Assembly: GCA_051016205.1 (NCBI GenBank)
Contig: CP136534.1
Location: 3,348,001-3,412,000 of the forward strand
Direction of reading: 5' to 3'
From: Acuticoccus sp051016205
Lineage (GTDB): Bacteria > Pseudomonadota > Alphaproteobacteria > Rhizobiales > Amorphaceae
Length of the DNA stretch: 64,000 nucleotides
The notes below the pieces were generated by a model that searched no databases, was not told where the DNA came from, and worked only from the letters and a program-made list of their open reading frames with translations. Made by a program: the position numbers and the translations under genes. How positions within the stretch are numbered: position 1 is the stretch's first letter; each line of letters starts with the position of its first letter. Below, in pieces: positions 50,390 through 59,634 of the stretch.

Positions 50390-51994
50390 ATGAGAACCAC
50401 ACGCCGCACATTCATGAAGACCAGCGCAGCGGCCGCAGCCGTTGTCGGTGCACCGGGGATCTTGCGCGCACAGTCCGCACCATCGTCAGCGGAGACGCTC
50501 CGGGCCGTGATGCACGGCGATCTGGCCTCCTTCGACCCGATCTGGACCACCGCGAACATCACCTCCTACCACGGCGGTCTGATCTACGACACGCTGTTCT
50601 CCCTGGATGAGACCTTCCAGCCCCGCCCGCAAATGGTGGGTGACTATAACCTGTCCGACGACCAGAAGACCTGGACCTTCAAGCTGCGTGATGGTCTTGC
50701 CTTTTCCACCGGCGAGGCTGTGACGGCGCGCGACTGTGTGGCCTCCATCCGCCGCTGGGCCGCCCGCGACGGCGCCGCGCAGCACCTGTTCAGGCGCGTC
50801 ACGGACACCCCTGTGGTGGATGACACCACCTTCCAGATTGTGCTGTCGGAACCTTACGGACTGGTGCTGGATGCGCTTGCCAAAGTCTCCACCAACGTGT
50901 GCTACATCATGCGCGAAAAGGAGGCGATGACGGACCCGAACGAGCAGGTGACCGAGTACATCGGCTCAGGCCCCTTCATCTTTAATCGCGATGAGACCAC
51001 CCAGGGCGCCCGCTACGTCTACGACAAGAACCAGGCCTATGTGCCGCGCGATGAACCCGTCTCGGGCGTTGCCGGCGGCAAGAGAGCCTACCTCGAGCGC
51101 GTGATCTTGGAGAACATCTCCGACCCACAGACGGCAATGGCCGCCCTCCAGGCCGGCGAGATCGACTTCTACGAGACCCCGCCCACAGACCTCATCGACG
51201 TGTTGATGGACGACCCCAACATCGTCGTGAAGGTGCTCAACACCTTTGGCAATATGGGCTGGATTCGCCTCAACTTCTTGCATCCTCCGTTCGACAACGA
51301 GAAGATGCGCCAGGGTATGCTGCACCTCGTCAAGCAGTCCGACATTGTGCAGGCCACCTTCGGCAACCCCGAATACTATAAAGAGTGCGCGGCTCTTCTC
51401 GGCTGCGGCACGCCCATGGAGAACGACGTCAACACCGAGTGGTTTACTGAGGGGCAGAACATTGAAAAAGCCCGTCAGCTCTTCCAAGAAGCGGGCTACG
51501 ACGGCACCCCCGTCACCGTGCTTCAGGCCACCAACATCGGCTACATGAACAATGCGGCGCTTCTCATCGCACAGTGGCTGCGTGAGGCTGGCGTCAACGT
51601 CAATCTGGAAGCCTCGGACTGGGGCGGTGTCGTTACCCGCCGTGCGGTCAAGGCGCCGCCCGATGATGGCGGCTGGAACATCTTCGTCACCTGGGCGTCA
51701 GGGCACGCCTTCGGCAACCCCATCGGCCTGTCGGGGCACTCCGCCTCAGGGGGCGACGGTTGGTTCGGCTGGCCTGAGAACGCCAAGCACGAAGAGTTGC
51801 GCGATGCCTGGGCCGCCGCCCCCACGTTCGAGGAGCGCTTCGCCATCGGCCAAGAGATGCAGGAAAACGCCTGGAACTTTGTGCCGCACGTTTATGGTGG
51901 CCAGTGGGTGCAGCCTGCCGCCTACCGCTCCAACCTTGAAGGGGTGATTGCCTTCCCCGAACTGGTGCCCTTCTGGAACATGGACAAGGTTTGA
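50390..51994 (+). CDS. Peptide-type ABC transporter substrate-binding protein (Tat signal)
   Basis: 534 aa, SBP_bac_5 family. The N-terminus MRTTRRTFMKTSAAAAAVVGAPG has a twin-arginine motif (RRTFMK), so it is probably exported folded by Tat. Core patterns are LASFDPIWTTANITSYHGGLIYDTLF, WTFKLRDGLAFSTGEAVTARDCVASI and GSGPFIFN. ATG 50390 follows AGGAGG by 6 nt, and an open frame continues upstream to 50258 but lacks a comparable site. It is the first gene of a complete five-gene importer and is followed by a 12-bp hairpin that separates it from the permeases. Confidence 0.95.
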   Translation: MRTTRRTFMKTSAAAAAVVGAPGILRAQSAPSSAETLRAVMHGDLASFDPIWTTANITSYHGGLIYDTLFSLDETFQPRPQMVGDYNLSDDQKTWTFKLRDGLAFSTGEAVTARDCVASIRRWAARDGAAQHLFRRVTDTPVVDDTTFQIVLSEPYGLVLDALAKVSTNVCYIMREKEAMTDPNEQVTEYIGSGPFIFNRDETTQGARYVYDKNQAYVPRDEPVSGVAGGKRAYLERVILENISDPQTAMAALQAGEIDFYETPPTDLIDVLMDDPNIVVKVLNTFGNMGWIRLNFLHPPFDNEKMRQGMLHLVKQSDIVQATFGNPEYYKECAALLGCGTPMENDVNTEWFTEGQNIEKARQLFQEAGYDGTPVTVLQATNIGYMNNAALLIAQWLREAGVNVNLEASDWGGVVTRRAVKAPPDDGGWNIFVTWASGHAFGNPIGLSGHSASGGDGWFGWPENAKHEELRDAWAAAPTFEERFAIGQEMQENAWNFVPHVYGGQWVQPAAYRSNLEGVIAFPELVPFWNMDKV

Positions 51995-52024
51995 CGCGCA
52001 CCCTTCTCCTTGAGCGCTGAAACA

Positions 52025-52053
52025 AGGGCCGGGCGGTGGTGCCGCCCGGCCCT
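52025..52053 (+). promoter_or_regulatory. 12-bp perfect hairpin between receptor and permease genes
   Basis: AGGGCCGGGCGG and its exact complement flank a 5-nt loop (TGGTG), 30 nt after the receptor stop and 45 nt before the permease start. No T-tract follows, so it is not a full intrinsic terminator. Such elements protect the upstream mRNA and reduce readthrough, giving more receptor than membrane protein. Confidence 0.75.
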
Positions 52054-52097
52054 CATCTCGTCTCCCTCACCGCGCCGCGGAAGGATTTTGCGCTTTC

Positions 52098-53039
52098 ATG
52101 GCCGCCTACTTGATCCGCCGCCTGTTCTCCACGCTGATCGTGATGACGGTGGTGGGCGTCTTTGTCTTCCTGTTGTTGCACCTGTCGCCTGGCGACCCTG
52201 CGGCCATCATTGCCGGTGACAACGCCACCCCTGAGCAGATCGCCCAGATCCGAGAGCGCCTTGGCCTCGACGATCCTTTGCCGGTGCAGTTCGTGCGCTG
52301 GGCTGGCGGCGTGCTTCAGGGCGACCTCGGCGTGTCCATCTTTACCAACGAGCCCGTGATCAAGCTGATCGGTCAGAGGATGGAGCCGACCATTGCGCTG
52401 GCGGCAACCACCATCGTGTTTGCCATCATCATCGCGGTCTCCTTTGGCGTCCTTGCCGCGTGGAAGGCGGGCACGTGGATCGACCGCTCGCTGATGGCCA
52501 TCTCCGTCTTCGGCTTTTCGGTGCCTGCGTTCGTGGTGGGCTATCTCCTCATCTACTTCTTCTCCATCGAGTTGCGCTGGCTGCCTGTGCAGGGCTACCG
52601 GTCCATCTTCGACGGGGTGATTCCTTGGGCGCGGCATCTTGTGCTCCCAACAATCACCCTCGGCCTTGTCTATGTGGCGCTGATTGCGCGCATCACCCGC
52701 GCGTCCATGCTCGACGTTCTGTCTGAGGACTATATCCGCACCGCCCGCGCAAAGGGCGTCGCGACGGGGTCGATGCTTTTGAAGCACGCCTTGAAGAATG
52801 CTGGCGTTCCCATCGTGACTGTCATCGGCATCGGTGTGGCGCTGTTGATCGGCGGGGTGGTGATTACCGAGACGGTGTTCAACATTCCTGGCATCGGCCG
52901 CCTGGTGGTGGATGCCATCACCAAGCGCGACTACCCCATCATCCAAGGGGTGATCCTCCTGTTTGCCGGCATCTACGTGTTCGTGAACCTTCTGGTGGAC
53001 CTCAGCTACACCGTGCTCGACCCAAGGATCCGCTACTGA
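52098..53039 (+). CDS. Dipeptide-type ABC transporter permease (DppB-like)
   Basis: 313 aa with six hydrophobic segments. The family start AAYLIRRLFSTLIVMTVVGVFVFLLLHLSPGDPA and the EAA-type loop ARITRASMLDVLSEDYIRTARAKG are diagnostic. It forms the inner-membrane pore with the next gene, whose ATG overlaps its stop (TGATG). Confidence 0.96.
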   Translation: MAAYLIRRLFSTLIVMTVVGVFVFLLLHLSPGDPAAIIAGDNATPEQIAQIRERLGLDDPLPVQFVRWAGGVLQGDLGVSIFTNEPVIKLIGQRMEPTIALAATTIVFAIIIAVSFGVLAAWKAGTWIDRSLMAISVFGFSVPAFVVGYLLIYFFSIELRWLPVQGYRSIFDGVIPWARHLVLPTITLGLVYVALIARITRASMLDVLSEDYIRTARAKGVATGSMLLKHALKNAGVPIVTVIGIGVALLIGGVVITETVFNIPGIGRLVVDAITKRDYPIIQGVILLFAGIYVFVNLLVDLSYTVLDPRIRY

Positions 53040-53932
53040 TGGCCGACGTCAGTGCAACGGCCAACCAGGGCGCCGCCGCAGCAACCCAAAAGCAAAGCCG
53101 TGCGCAACGGATCGGCCGGTTCGTCAAGCGCAACCCGACCATGGTGCTTGGCGGGGGGATCCTCGTCTTCATGGCGCTCGCTGCCGCCTTTGCCCCGTTC
53201 TACGCAGGCGACGCGCGGTTGATGCAGCCCATCCAGCGTCTTCGCCCGCCCTCAGCAGAACACTGGTTCGGCACAGACGCGCTGGGGCGTGAGGTGTTTG
53301 CGCGCACCGTCTATGGGGCGCAGGTCTCCCTGTTCGTGGGCGTGGCAGTGGCCGTGCTTGCCATTGGCTTCGGGCTCGTCATCGGCCTGTTGTCTGGCTT
53401 TTTCCGCAAGCTCGACGCCGTGATTATGCGCGTGATGGACGGGCTGATGGCCATCCCCTCCATTCTCCTTGCCATTGCGCTGGTGGCGCTCACCCAGTCC
53501 AGCGTTTTGACGGTGGTGGTGGCCATTGCCATCCCCGAGATCCCGCGGGTGGTGCGGCTCGTGCGCTCCGTCGTCCTTGGGGTGCGTGAGGCACCTTATG
53601 TGGAGGCGGCCGTCGCGTCTGGCACGCCGACCATCACCATTCTTGTGCGCCACATCTTGCCCAACACCACGGCGCCTTTGATTGTCCAGGCCACCTACAT
53701 CGGCGCGTCGGCGATATTGGTGGAAAGCGCGCTCTCCTTCCTTGGCGCAGGCACACCCCCGGAAATCCCCACCTGGGGCAACATGATTGCCGAGAACAGG
53801 CTGTACCTGTCCCGCGCGCCTTGGACCATTTTCTGCCCAGGCATTGCGCTCGCCCTTGCCGTCCTTGCGGTGAACCTTCTTGGCGACGGTCTGCGCGACA
53901 GACTGGACCCGCGTCTGGCAAGGCGCATGTGA
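53039..53932 (+). CDS. Dipeptide-type ABC transporter permease (DppC-like)
   Basis: 297 aa, with a hydrophilic N-terminus and six hydrophobic segments. Motifs are HWFGTDALGREVFARTVYGAQVSLFVG and the EAA loop REAPYVEAAVASGTPTITILVRHILPN, typical of DppC/OppC. Overlapping starts couple it to DppB. The DppD-like gene begins 7 nt later. Confidence 0.96.
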   Translation: MADVSATANQGAAAATQKQSRAQRIGRFVKRNPTMVLGGGILVFMALAAAFAPFYAGDARLMQPIQRLRPPSAEHWFGTDALGREVFARTVYGAQVSLFVGVAVAVLAIGFGLVIGLLSGFFRKLDAVIMRVMDGLMAIPSILLAIALVALTQSSVLTVVVAIAIPEIPRVVRLVRSVVLGVREAPYVEAAVASGTPTITILVRHILPNTTAPLIVQATYIGASAILVESALSFLGAGTPPEIPTWGNMIAENRLYLSRAPWTIFCPGIALALAVLAVNLLGDGLRDRLDPRLARRM

Positions 53933-53939
53933 GGCGGGG

Positions 53940-54956
53940 ATGAGCGTTCTGGACACCACCACTGAGGCCACCACCGCACCCCTTCTGGAGGTGGAGGGCC
54001 TTGCCACCCACTTCTTCAACGAAGACGGGGTGACGCGGGCTGTGGACGGCGTCTCCTTCACCGTCGCGCCTGGGGAAACCCTTGGCATCGTGGGGGAATC
54101 AGGCTGCGGAAAGAGCGTCACCGCACTCTCCATCATGCAGCTGTTGCCGCCGCGTATGGCACAGATTGTCGGCGGGTCCATCCGTTTCGAGGGCCAAAAC
54201 CTTCTCGATCTGGACGAAGCGGCCATGCGCGACATCCGCGGCAACCGCATCGCGATGATCTTCCAGGAGCCGATGACGAGCCTCAACCCCGTGCTCACCG
54301 TCGGCCACCAGATCGAGGAGGCCGTGCGCATCCATGAAGGCGTCAGCCGCTCCGCCGCCCGCGACCGTGCCACGGAGATGCTGGACCTGGTGCGCATTCC
54401 CGATGCAAGGGGCCGGCTGAAGGACTACCCTTTCCAGTTCTCAGGCGGAATGCGGCAAAGGGCGATGATTGCCATGGCCCTAGCCTGCAATCCCAAGCTT
54501 CTCATTGCCGATGAGCCGACCACGGCGCTCGACGTGACCATCCAAGCCCAGATCCTGTCCCTCGTGGCAGACCTGAAGGAGAGGACGGGCGCATCGGTCC
54601 TGTTCATTACACACGATCTGGGGGTGGTGGCGGAGACCTGCCAAAGGGTGATCGTCATGTACGCCGGGCGCAAGATCGAGGAGGCGGGGGTGGACGCGCT
54701 CTTCGCCAAGCCCTCGCACCCTTATACCCAAGGCCTGCTCTCCTCCATTCCCCGCTCGCGCTCAGGGGAACGGAAGTCCCGCCTGTCGGAGATTCCAGGC
54801 ATCGTGCCGAACCTGCGCGATCCGATCCCGGGGTGTGCCTTTGCCCCACGCTGCGCGTTTGCCGTGGAGCGCTGCAAGGTGGACGCACCCATCCTTCGCA
54901 CCCTTGCCGACGGCCACAGTGTTGCCTGCCACGAAGCGGAGAGGGTGCGCGGATGA
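53940..54956 (+). CDS. Dipeptide-type ABC transporter ATPase (DppD-like)
   Basis: 338 aa. Walker A GESGCGKS, Q-loop IFQEPMTSLNPV, signature SGGMRQR, Walker B LLIADEPTTALD and switch His in FITHD are present, with a C-terminal peptide-transporter extension including CAFAPRCAFAVERC. ATG 53940 lies just after the DppC stop. An upstream in-frame ATG at 53880 would overlap DppC by 53 bp and is rejected. It overlaps the next gene by four bases (ATGA). Confidence 0.95.
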   Translation: MSVLDTTTEATTAPLLEVEGLATHFFNEDGVTRAVDGVSFTVAPGETLGIVGESGCGKSVTALSIMQLLPPRMAQIVGGSIRFEGQNLLDLDEAAMRDIRGNRIAMIFQEPMTSLNPVLTVGHQIEEAVRIHEGVSRSAARDRATEMLDLVRIPDARGRLKDYPFQFSGGMRQRAMIAMALACNPKLLIADEPTTALDVTIQAQILSLVADLKERTGASVLFITHDLGVVAETCQRVIVMYAGRKIEEAGVDALFAKPSHPYTQGLLSSIPRSRSGERKSRLSEIPGIVPNLRDPIPGCAFAPRCAFAVERCKVDAPILRTLADGHSVACHEAERVRG

Positions 54957-55942
54957 GCGATCACGCGCAGGCCGACACCGCCCCCATTCTGACGCTGAGC
55001 GAACTGAAAAAGTATTTTCCGGTCAAGAAGGGCCTGCTGCAGAAGACCGTTGCCCACGTGAAGGCGGTGGACGGCGTTTCGCTGGACGTGAAGCCTGGCG
55101 AGACCTTGTGCCTTGTGGGGGAATCGGGGTGTGGCAAGTCCACCGTTGGCAAGCTGGCGCTGCGTCTGCTTGAGCCGACGGACGGGGCCATCGCCCTTGA
55201 AGGGGCCGACATCACCCACCTTGATGCCGGTGCCATGCGCCCCCACCGCAAGCGCATCCAGATGGTGTTTCAGGACCCCTATGCCTCGCTGAACCCGCGC
55301 CGCACCGTGGGCCAGATCATCGCCGAACCGCTGGAGAACTACACCGACGACAATGCCGACGCGCGTATGGCCCGCGTTGCCGAACTGTTGGACAGGGTTG
55401 GCTTGCGGCCCGATGCCATGCGCCGCTTCCCGTTCGAGTTTTCAGGGGGCCAGCGCCAAAGGCTCGGCATCGCGCGGGCGATCGCCCTCAATCCTTCCGT
55501 GGTGGTGGCGGATGAGCCTGTGTCGGCGCTCGACGTGTCGGTGCAGGCGCAGGTTCTGAACCTGTTGATGGATCTTCAGGACAGCCTCGGGCTCGCATAC
55601 CTGTTTGTCTCCCACGACCTTGGCGTGGTGGAGCACATCGGCCACCGCATCGCGGTCATGTATCTGGGCCGCATTGTCGAGATTGCCGACAAGGACGACC
55701 TCTTCAACACCCCCCTTCACCCCTACACCAAGGCGTTGATTGCGGCGGCCCCGGTGCCTGACCCGACGGTCAAGCGGGAGCGCATCGTTCTGGAAGGGGA
55801 TGTGCCTTCGCCTATGAACCCGCCTTCAGGCTGCCGCTTCCACACCCGCTGCCCGTTCGCCATTGCCCGCTGCAAGGAAGACGACCCCGCGCTGCGGGTG
55901 GTGGGGCAGGGACGCAAGGTCGCCTGCCACTTGGTGGATTGA
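54953..55942 (+). CDS. Dipeptide-type ABC transporter ATPase (DppF-like)
   Basis: 329 aa. Begins with YFPVKKGLLQKTVAHVKAVDGVSL, the DppF-typical N-terminus, then Walker A GESGCGKS, VFQDPYASLNPRRTVG, signature FSGGQRQR, Walker B VVVADEPVSALD and switch His in VSHD. The C-terminal extension has CRFHTRCPFAIARC. It completes the importer begun at 50390. Its stop abuts the convergent msrA stop with no gap. Confidence 0.95.
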   Translation: MSDHAQADTAPILTLSELKKYFPVKKGLLQKTVAHVKAVDGVSLDVKPGETLCLVGESGCGKSTVGKLALRLLEPTDGAIALEGADITHLDAGAMRPHRKRIQMVFQDPYASLNPRRTVGQIIAEPLENYTDDNADARMARVAELLDRVGLRPDAMRRFPFEFSGGQRQRLGIARAIALNPSVVVADEPVSALDVSVQAQVLNLLMDLQDSLGLAYLFVSHDLGVVEHIGHRIAVMYLGRIVEIADKDDLFNTPLHPYTKALIAAAPVPDPTVKRERIVLEGDVPSPMNPPSGCRFHTRCPFAIARCKEDDPALRVVGQGRKVACHLVD

Positions 55943-56599
55943 TCAGCCCGCGGGCTTTTCCTCGCCCCACAGCTCTTTGACGCGATCGTCCCGCCCGCAT
56001 GCATAGCGGTAGTAGCGGTAACGCAGCGGATTGGTGAGATAGTAGTCCTGGTGATACTCCTCAGCGCGGGTGAAGGCCGAGGCGTCGATGATGGGGGTCA
56101 CCACAGTGCCCCCAAGGATCTCGTCGGCGACGGCCTTTTCGTCCTCTGCGATGGCGCGCTGGTCGGCGTCCACGGCAAAGATGGCGGTGCGATAGCTGTG
56201 ACCCCGGTCGCAAAACTGGCCGCCATCGTCGGTGGGGTCGACGGTGCGGAAGAAGTGGTTCACCAGGGTGCGGTAGTCCACCACCGACGGATCGTAGGTG
56301 ATGCGCACGGCCTCATAGTGGCCTGAATCGCCGTAGGTGACGGACTTGTAGGTGGGGTTTTCGGTGGTGCCGCCGGTGTAGCCGGATTCGGTATCCAGAA
56401 CCCCGCTCACCTTGTCGAAGTCTGATTCAACGCACCAGAAGCAACCGCCTGCGAAGATGGCCGTTTCTGTGGTTTCGGCCGCAGCCTTTGCTTTGGCCGT
56501 TGTGGCCGCCTTGTCCGTGGCAACGGTGCCGTTGGCGGCGACCAAGGTCAGGCCCACCGCAAGCGCTGCTGCGGCGCCAAGTGTCAGCATCTTTTTCAT
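55943..56599 (-). CDS. msrA: Periplasmic peptide-methionine (S)-S-oxide reductase
   Basis: Repairs oxidised methionine. 218 aa including a signal peptide (MKKMLTLGAAAALAVGLTLVAA). The active-site Cys is in FAGGCFWCVES, with GYTGGTTENPTY, YGDSGHYEAVRITYDP, VNHFFRTVDPTDDGGQFCDRGHSYRTAIF and the C-terminal EYHQDYY. The signal peptide predicts a periplasmic role, unlike the common cytosolic form. ATG 56599 is chosen over upstream TTG codons. Confidence 0.95.
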   Translation of the reverse strand: MKKMLTLGAAAALAVGLTLVAANGTVATDKAATTAKAKAAAETTETAIFAGGCFWCVESDFDKVSGVLDTESGYTGGTTENPTYKSVTYGDSGHYEAVRITYDPSVVDYRTLVNHFFRTVDPTDDGGQFCDRGHSYRTAIFAVDADQRAIAEDEKAVADEILGGTVVTPIIDASAFTRAEEYHQDYYLTNPLRYRYYRYACGRDDRVKELWGEEKPAG

Positions 56600-56717
56600 C
56601 AACAAAACCCTTTCGTCCTCGTTTGAACGTAGGAGGAACAGGGCCAGACGCCAGATCGCTTCACAGGCAATTGCGCCCTTGCGATCCGGCGCGAGCGCGC
56701 ATGCGGCGCTTGAGGCG

Positions 56718-57059
56718 TTAGGAAGCGGCCTTGTCGCCCAGCTTGATGCCAGCGTTCGTCAGGTGCTCCTGAAGCTCGCCCGCCTGGAACATTTCGCGCA
56801 CAATGTCGCAGCCGCCCAAAAACTCACCCTTCACGTAGAGCTGGGGGATGGTGGGCCAATTGGAGTAATCCTTGATGCCCGCGCGCACGTCGTCGTCGTC
56901 AAGGACGTTCACGCTGGAATAGGGCACGCCCAGATAGTCGAGAATCTGGATCACTTGGCCGGAGAACCCGCATTGGGGGAAGTTCGGCGTGCCTTTCATA
57001 AACAACAGGACGTCGTTGGATTTCACGGCTTCGTCGATGGTCTGTTGCGCGTCGGTCAT
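56718..57059 (-). CDS. grxD: Monothiol glutaredoxin, CGFS type
   Basis: 113 aa. Active site KGTPNFPQCGFSGQV with the single-Cys CGFS motif, then SNWPTIPQLYVKGEFLGGCDIV for glutathione binding. CGFS glutaredoxins carry a labile 2Fe-2S cluster and bind BolA partners in iron sensing and cluster delivery. The bolA gene lies 30 bp upstream on the same strand, the common alphaproteobacterial pairing. Confidence 0.97.
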   Translation of the reverse strand: MTDAQQTIDEAVKSNDVLLFMKGTPNFPQCGFSGQVIQILDYLGVPYSSVNVLDDDDVRAGIKDYSNWPTIPQLYVKGEFLGGCDIVREMFQAGELQEHLTNAGIKLGDKAAS

Positions 57060-57089
57060 GGACTGTCCTCTTGTCAGATCTGTTGTGAG

Positions 57090-57326
57090 CTAGGCGCCTG
57101 GGGCGGAGGTTTGAAGGGCCAGGGCGTGCAATTCGCCGCCCATGCGGCCTTTGAGGGCGTCGTAGACCATTTTGTGCTGGGCCACACGGGTTTTCCCGCG
57201 GAAGGCTTCCGACACCACTGTTGCCGCGTAATGGTCGCCGTCGCCGGCAAGATCGCGGATTTCCACCTGTGCGTCCGGCAGAGCTTCGCGAATCAGGGTT
57301 TCGATGTCGTGCTGGTTCATGGCCAT
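57090..57326 (-). CDS. bolA: BolA-family protein
   Basis: 78 aa, short BolA. MNQHDIETLIREALPDAQVEIRDLAGDGDHYAATVVSEAF and the RVAQHKMVYDAL helix are diagnostic. The late His is the probable cluster ligand shared with the glutaredoxin downstream. GGAGG lies 9 nt before ATG 57326, and a second ATG two codons later is possible. It is 41 nt downstream of purL. Confidence 0.94.
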   Translation of the reverse strand: MAMNQHDIETLIREALPDAQVEIRDLAGDGDHYAATVVSEAFRGKTRVAQHKMVYDALKGRMGGELHALALQTSAPGA

Positions 57327-57367
57327 GGCCGGCTCCCTCCAATTCACATTGCCTTCAGGCCGCGCCT

Positions 57368-59566
57368 TCAGGCGGAAACGCGGCGTTCGCCAGACATATA
57401 GGTCGCAAACCACCCTTCGTGTGCGGCGCGCAGGTCTTTCAACGATACGCTGAAACCATCGTCCTGGAACAGGCGGTCGCCACCGACGATGCCCACAGGT
57501 GCGAGCCCCACGCCTTTGGCGGTCGCCGTGTCCAAAAGGCCGGCAAAATCATCGGTTGTCACTACGTAGCGACCCTGATCCTCCGCAAACAGGATGATGT
57601 GCAAGGGATCGGGCACGGTGAGCCGCGCGCCAAGGCCAGAGGCAAGGGCCATTTCCGCCAGCGCTGTCAAAAGGCCGCCAGCCGACACGTCATGGCAGGC
57701 GGTGACGGTGCCTTGGCCGATAGCCTCGCGCACAAAATCGCCATGGCGCTTTTCAAGGGCAAGATCCACCGGCGGCGGTGGTCCTGCACGCTGGCCCTTC
57801 ACCACATCTAGGTAAAGCGATTGGCCAATGTGATCGCCAGGCCCGCCGATGAGGACGATGGTCTCCATGGGCGCCTTGAAGGCAATGTCCATGCGCCTGT
57901 CGATATCCTCCAGCTTGCCGACGGCACCGATGGCGGGCGTCGGGAGGATCGCCTCGCCATCGGTCTCGTTGTAGAGCGACACGTTGCCTGACACGACGGG
58001 GACATTGAGGGCGCGCGAGGCCTCGCCAATGCCTTGGATACAGCCCGCGAACTGGGCCATGATCTCAGGCCGCATGGCGCTGCCGAAGTTCAAGTTGTCG
58101 GTGAGCGCCAGGGGTAGAGCACCGACGGCGGTGATGTTGCGGTAGGCTTCCGCCACCGCCTGGCGTCCGCCCTGCACAGGATCTGCGGCGCAATAGCGGG
58201 GGGTGACGTCAACGGTCATGGCAAGGGCCGACGGGCCATCGCCAATGCGCACCACGGCCGCATCGCCCCCTGGCCCTTCGGCCACGTTGCCTGAAATCAC
58301 ATGGTCGTATTGCTCGTAGACCCAGCGTCGTGAGGCAGCATTGGGGCTTGAAAGGATAGCAAGGAGGGCCGCGCCAATGTCCTGCGGCGGCGCGCGATCG
58401 GCGTCGGTGAGTGCCTCTGGCGCTGCGGCCGTGCCGACCGTGCGGTGGTAGACGGGCGCCTCGTCCCCAAGCTCCTTAATGGGAAGGTCGGCCTCCACCT
58501 TGCCCTTGTGGCGGATGACGAAGCGCAGATCGTCCGCCGTTTCCCCCACGATGGCCGAATCCAGGGTCCACTTGGCAAAGATCTTCTGGGCCGCCTCCCA
58601 ATGGTCGGGGTCGAGCACCATGAGCATGCGCTCCTGGCTTTCCGACAGCATCATCTCGTAGGCGCTCATTCCGTCTTCGCGGCAAGGCACCCTGTCGAGG
58701 TCAAGGTGAATGCCAAGGTCGCCCTTTGCCCCCATCTCCACCGCTGACGACGTAAGGCCGGCCGCCCCCATGTCCTGGATGGCGATGACAGCGCCCGTTG
58801 CCATCAACTCAAGGCAGGCTTCCAGAAGGCGTTTGCCCGCAAAGGGGTCGCCCACCTGGACGGTGGAGCGCTCGCTCTCGTCCTCCGTCTCGAAGGTGGC
58901 CGAGGCCATGGTGGCGCCGTGGATCCCGTCCCGCCCGGTCTTTGAGCCCAGATAAACGATGGGACGCCCCACACCGCGGGCCTTCGACAGGAAGATGCCG
59001 TCCTGCCGGGCGATCCCCACCGCCATGGCATTGACCAGGCAGTTGCCGTTATAGGCAGGGTCGAACTCCACCTCGCCCCCCACCGTCGGCACGCCGAACG
59101 CGTTGCCATAGCCGCCGATCCCCGCCACCACGCCGGCCACAAGATGTCGCGTGCGCGGGTGCTCCGGCGCGCCGAAGCGGATGGCGTTGAGGATTGCCAC
59201 AGGCCGCGCGCCCATGGTGAACACATCGCGCAGGATGCCGCCGACGCCTGTGGCCGCCCCCTGGTAGGGCTCGATGTAGGACGGGTGGTTGTGGCTCTCC
59301 ATTTTGAAGACCACAGCAAGTCCGTCGCCAATGTCCACAACGCCGGCATTCTCGCCGGGGCCGTGGATGACCACCTCGCCTGTGGTGGGCAGCGTTTTCA
59401 GGAACGGGCGGGAGGACTTGTAGGAGCAGTGCTCGTTCCACATGGCCGATACGATGCCAAGCTCGGTCAAGGTGGGGGTGCGGCCGATGAGTTCGACGAA
59501 ACGGCGATACTCCTCCTCTGTCAGGCCGTGCGCCTTGATGAGTTCGGGCGTCATTGTGGTGTCCAT
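57368..59566 (-). CDS. purL: Phosphoribosylformylglycinamidine synthase subunit PurL
   Basis: 732 aa, the small multi-subunit type that works with PurS and PurQ. It converts FGAR to FGAM with ATP and glutamine-derived ammonia. Motifs are MWNEHCSYKSSRPFLKTL, FKMESHNHPS, the Gly-rich GAATGVGGILRDVFTMGARP and QDMGAAGLTSSAVEM. Two related AIRS-like halves are visible. Upstream purS and purQ are not adjacent. The next genes on this strand are bolA and grxD. Confidence 0.98.
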   Translation of the reverse strand: MDTTMTPELIKAHGLTEEEYRRFVELIGRTPTLTELGIVSAMWNEHCSYKSSRPFLKTLPTTGEVVIHGPGENAGVVDIGDGLAVVFKMESHNHPSYIEPYQGAATGVGGILRDVFTMGARPVAILNAIRFGAPEHPRTRHLVAGVVAGIGGYGNAFGVPTVGGEVEFDPAYNGNCLVNAMAVGIARQDGIFLSKARGVGRPIVYLGSKTGRDGIHGATMASATFETEDESERSTVQVGDPFAGKRLLEACLELMATGAVIAIQDMGAAGLTSSAVEMGAKGDLGIHLDLDRVPCREDGMSAYEMMLSESQERMLMVLDPDHWEAAQKIFAKWTLDSAIVGETADDLRFVIRHKGKVEADLPIKELGDEAPVYHRTVGTAAAPEALTDADRAPPQDIGAALLAILSSPNAASRRWVYEQYDHVISGNVAEGPGGDAAVVRIGDGPSALAMTVDVTPRYCAADPVQGGRQAVAEAYRNITAVGALPLALTDNLNFGSAMRPEIMAQFAGCIQGIGEASRALNVPVVSGNVSLYNETDGEAILPTPAIGAVGKLEDIDRRMDIAFKAPMETIVLIGGPGDHIGQSLYLDVVKGQRAGPPPPVDLALEKRHGDFVREAIGQGTVTACHDVSAGGLLTALAEMALASGLGARLTVPDPLHIILFAEDQGRYVVTTDDFAGLLDTATAKGVGLAPVGIVGGDRLFQDDGFSVSLKDLRAAHEGWFATYMSGERRVSA

Positions 59567-59634
59567 CGGCTCGTCTTCGTCATGGCGCGGGGTTGGTGAC
59601 AGCGATAGGGGAGGCGGACGGGATTGTCACCGCC

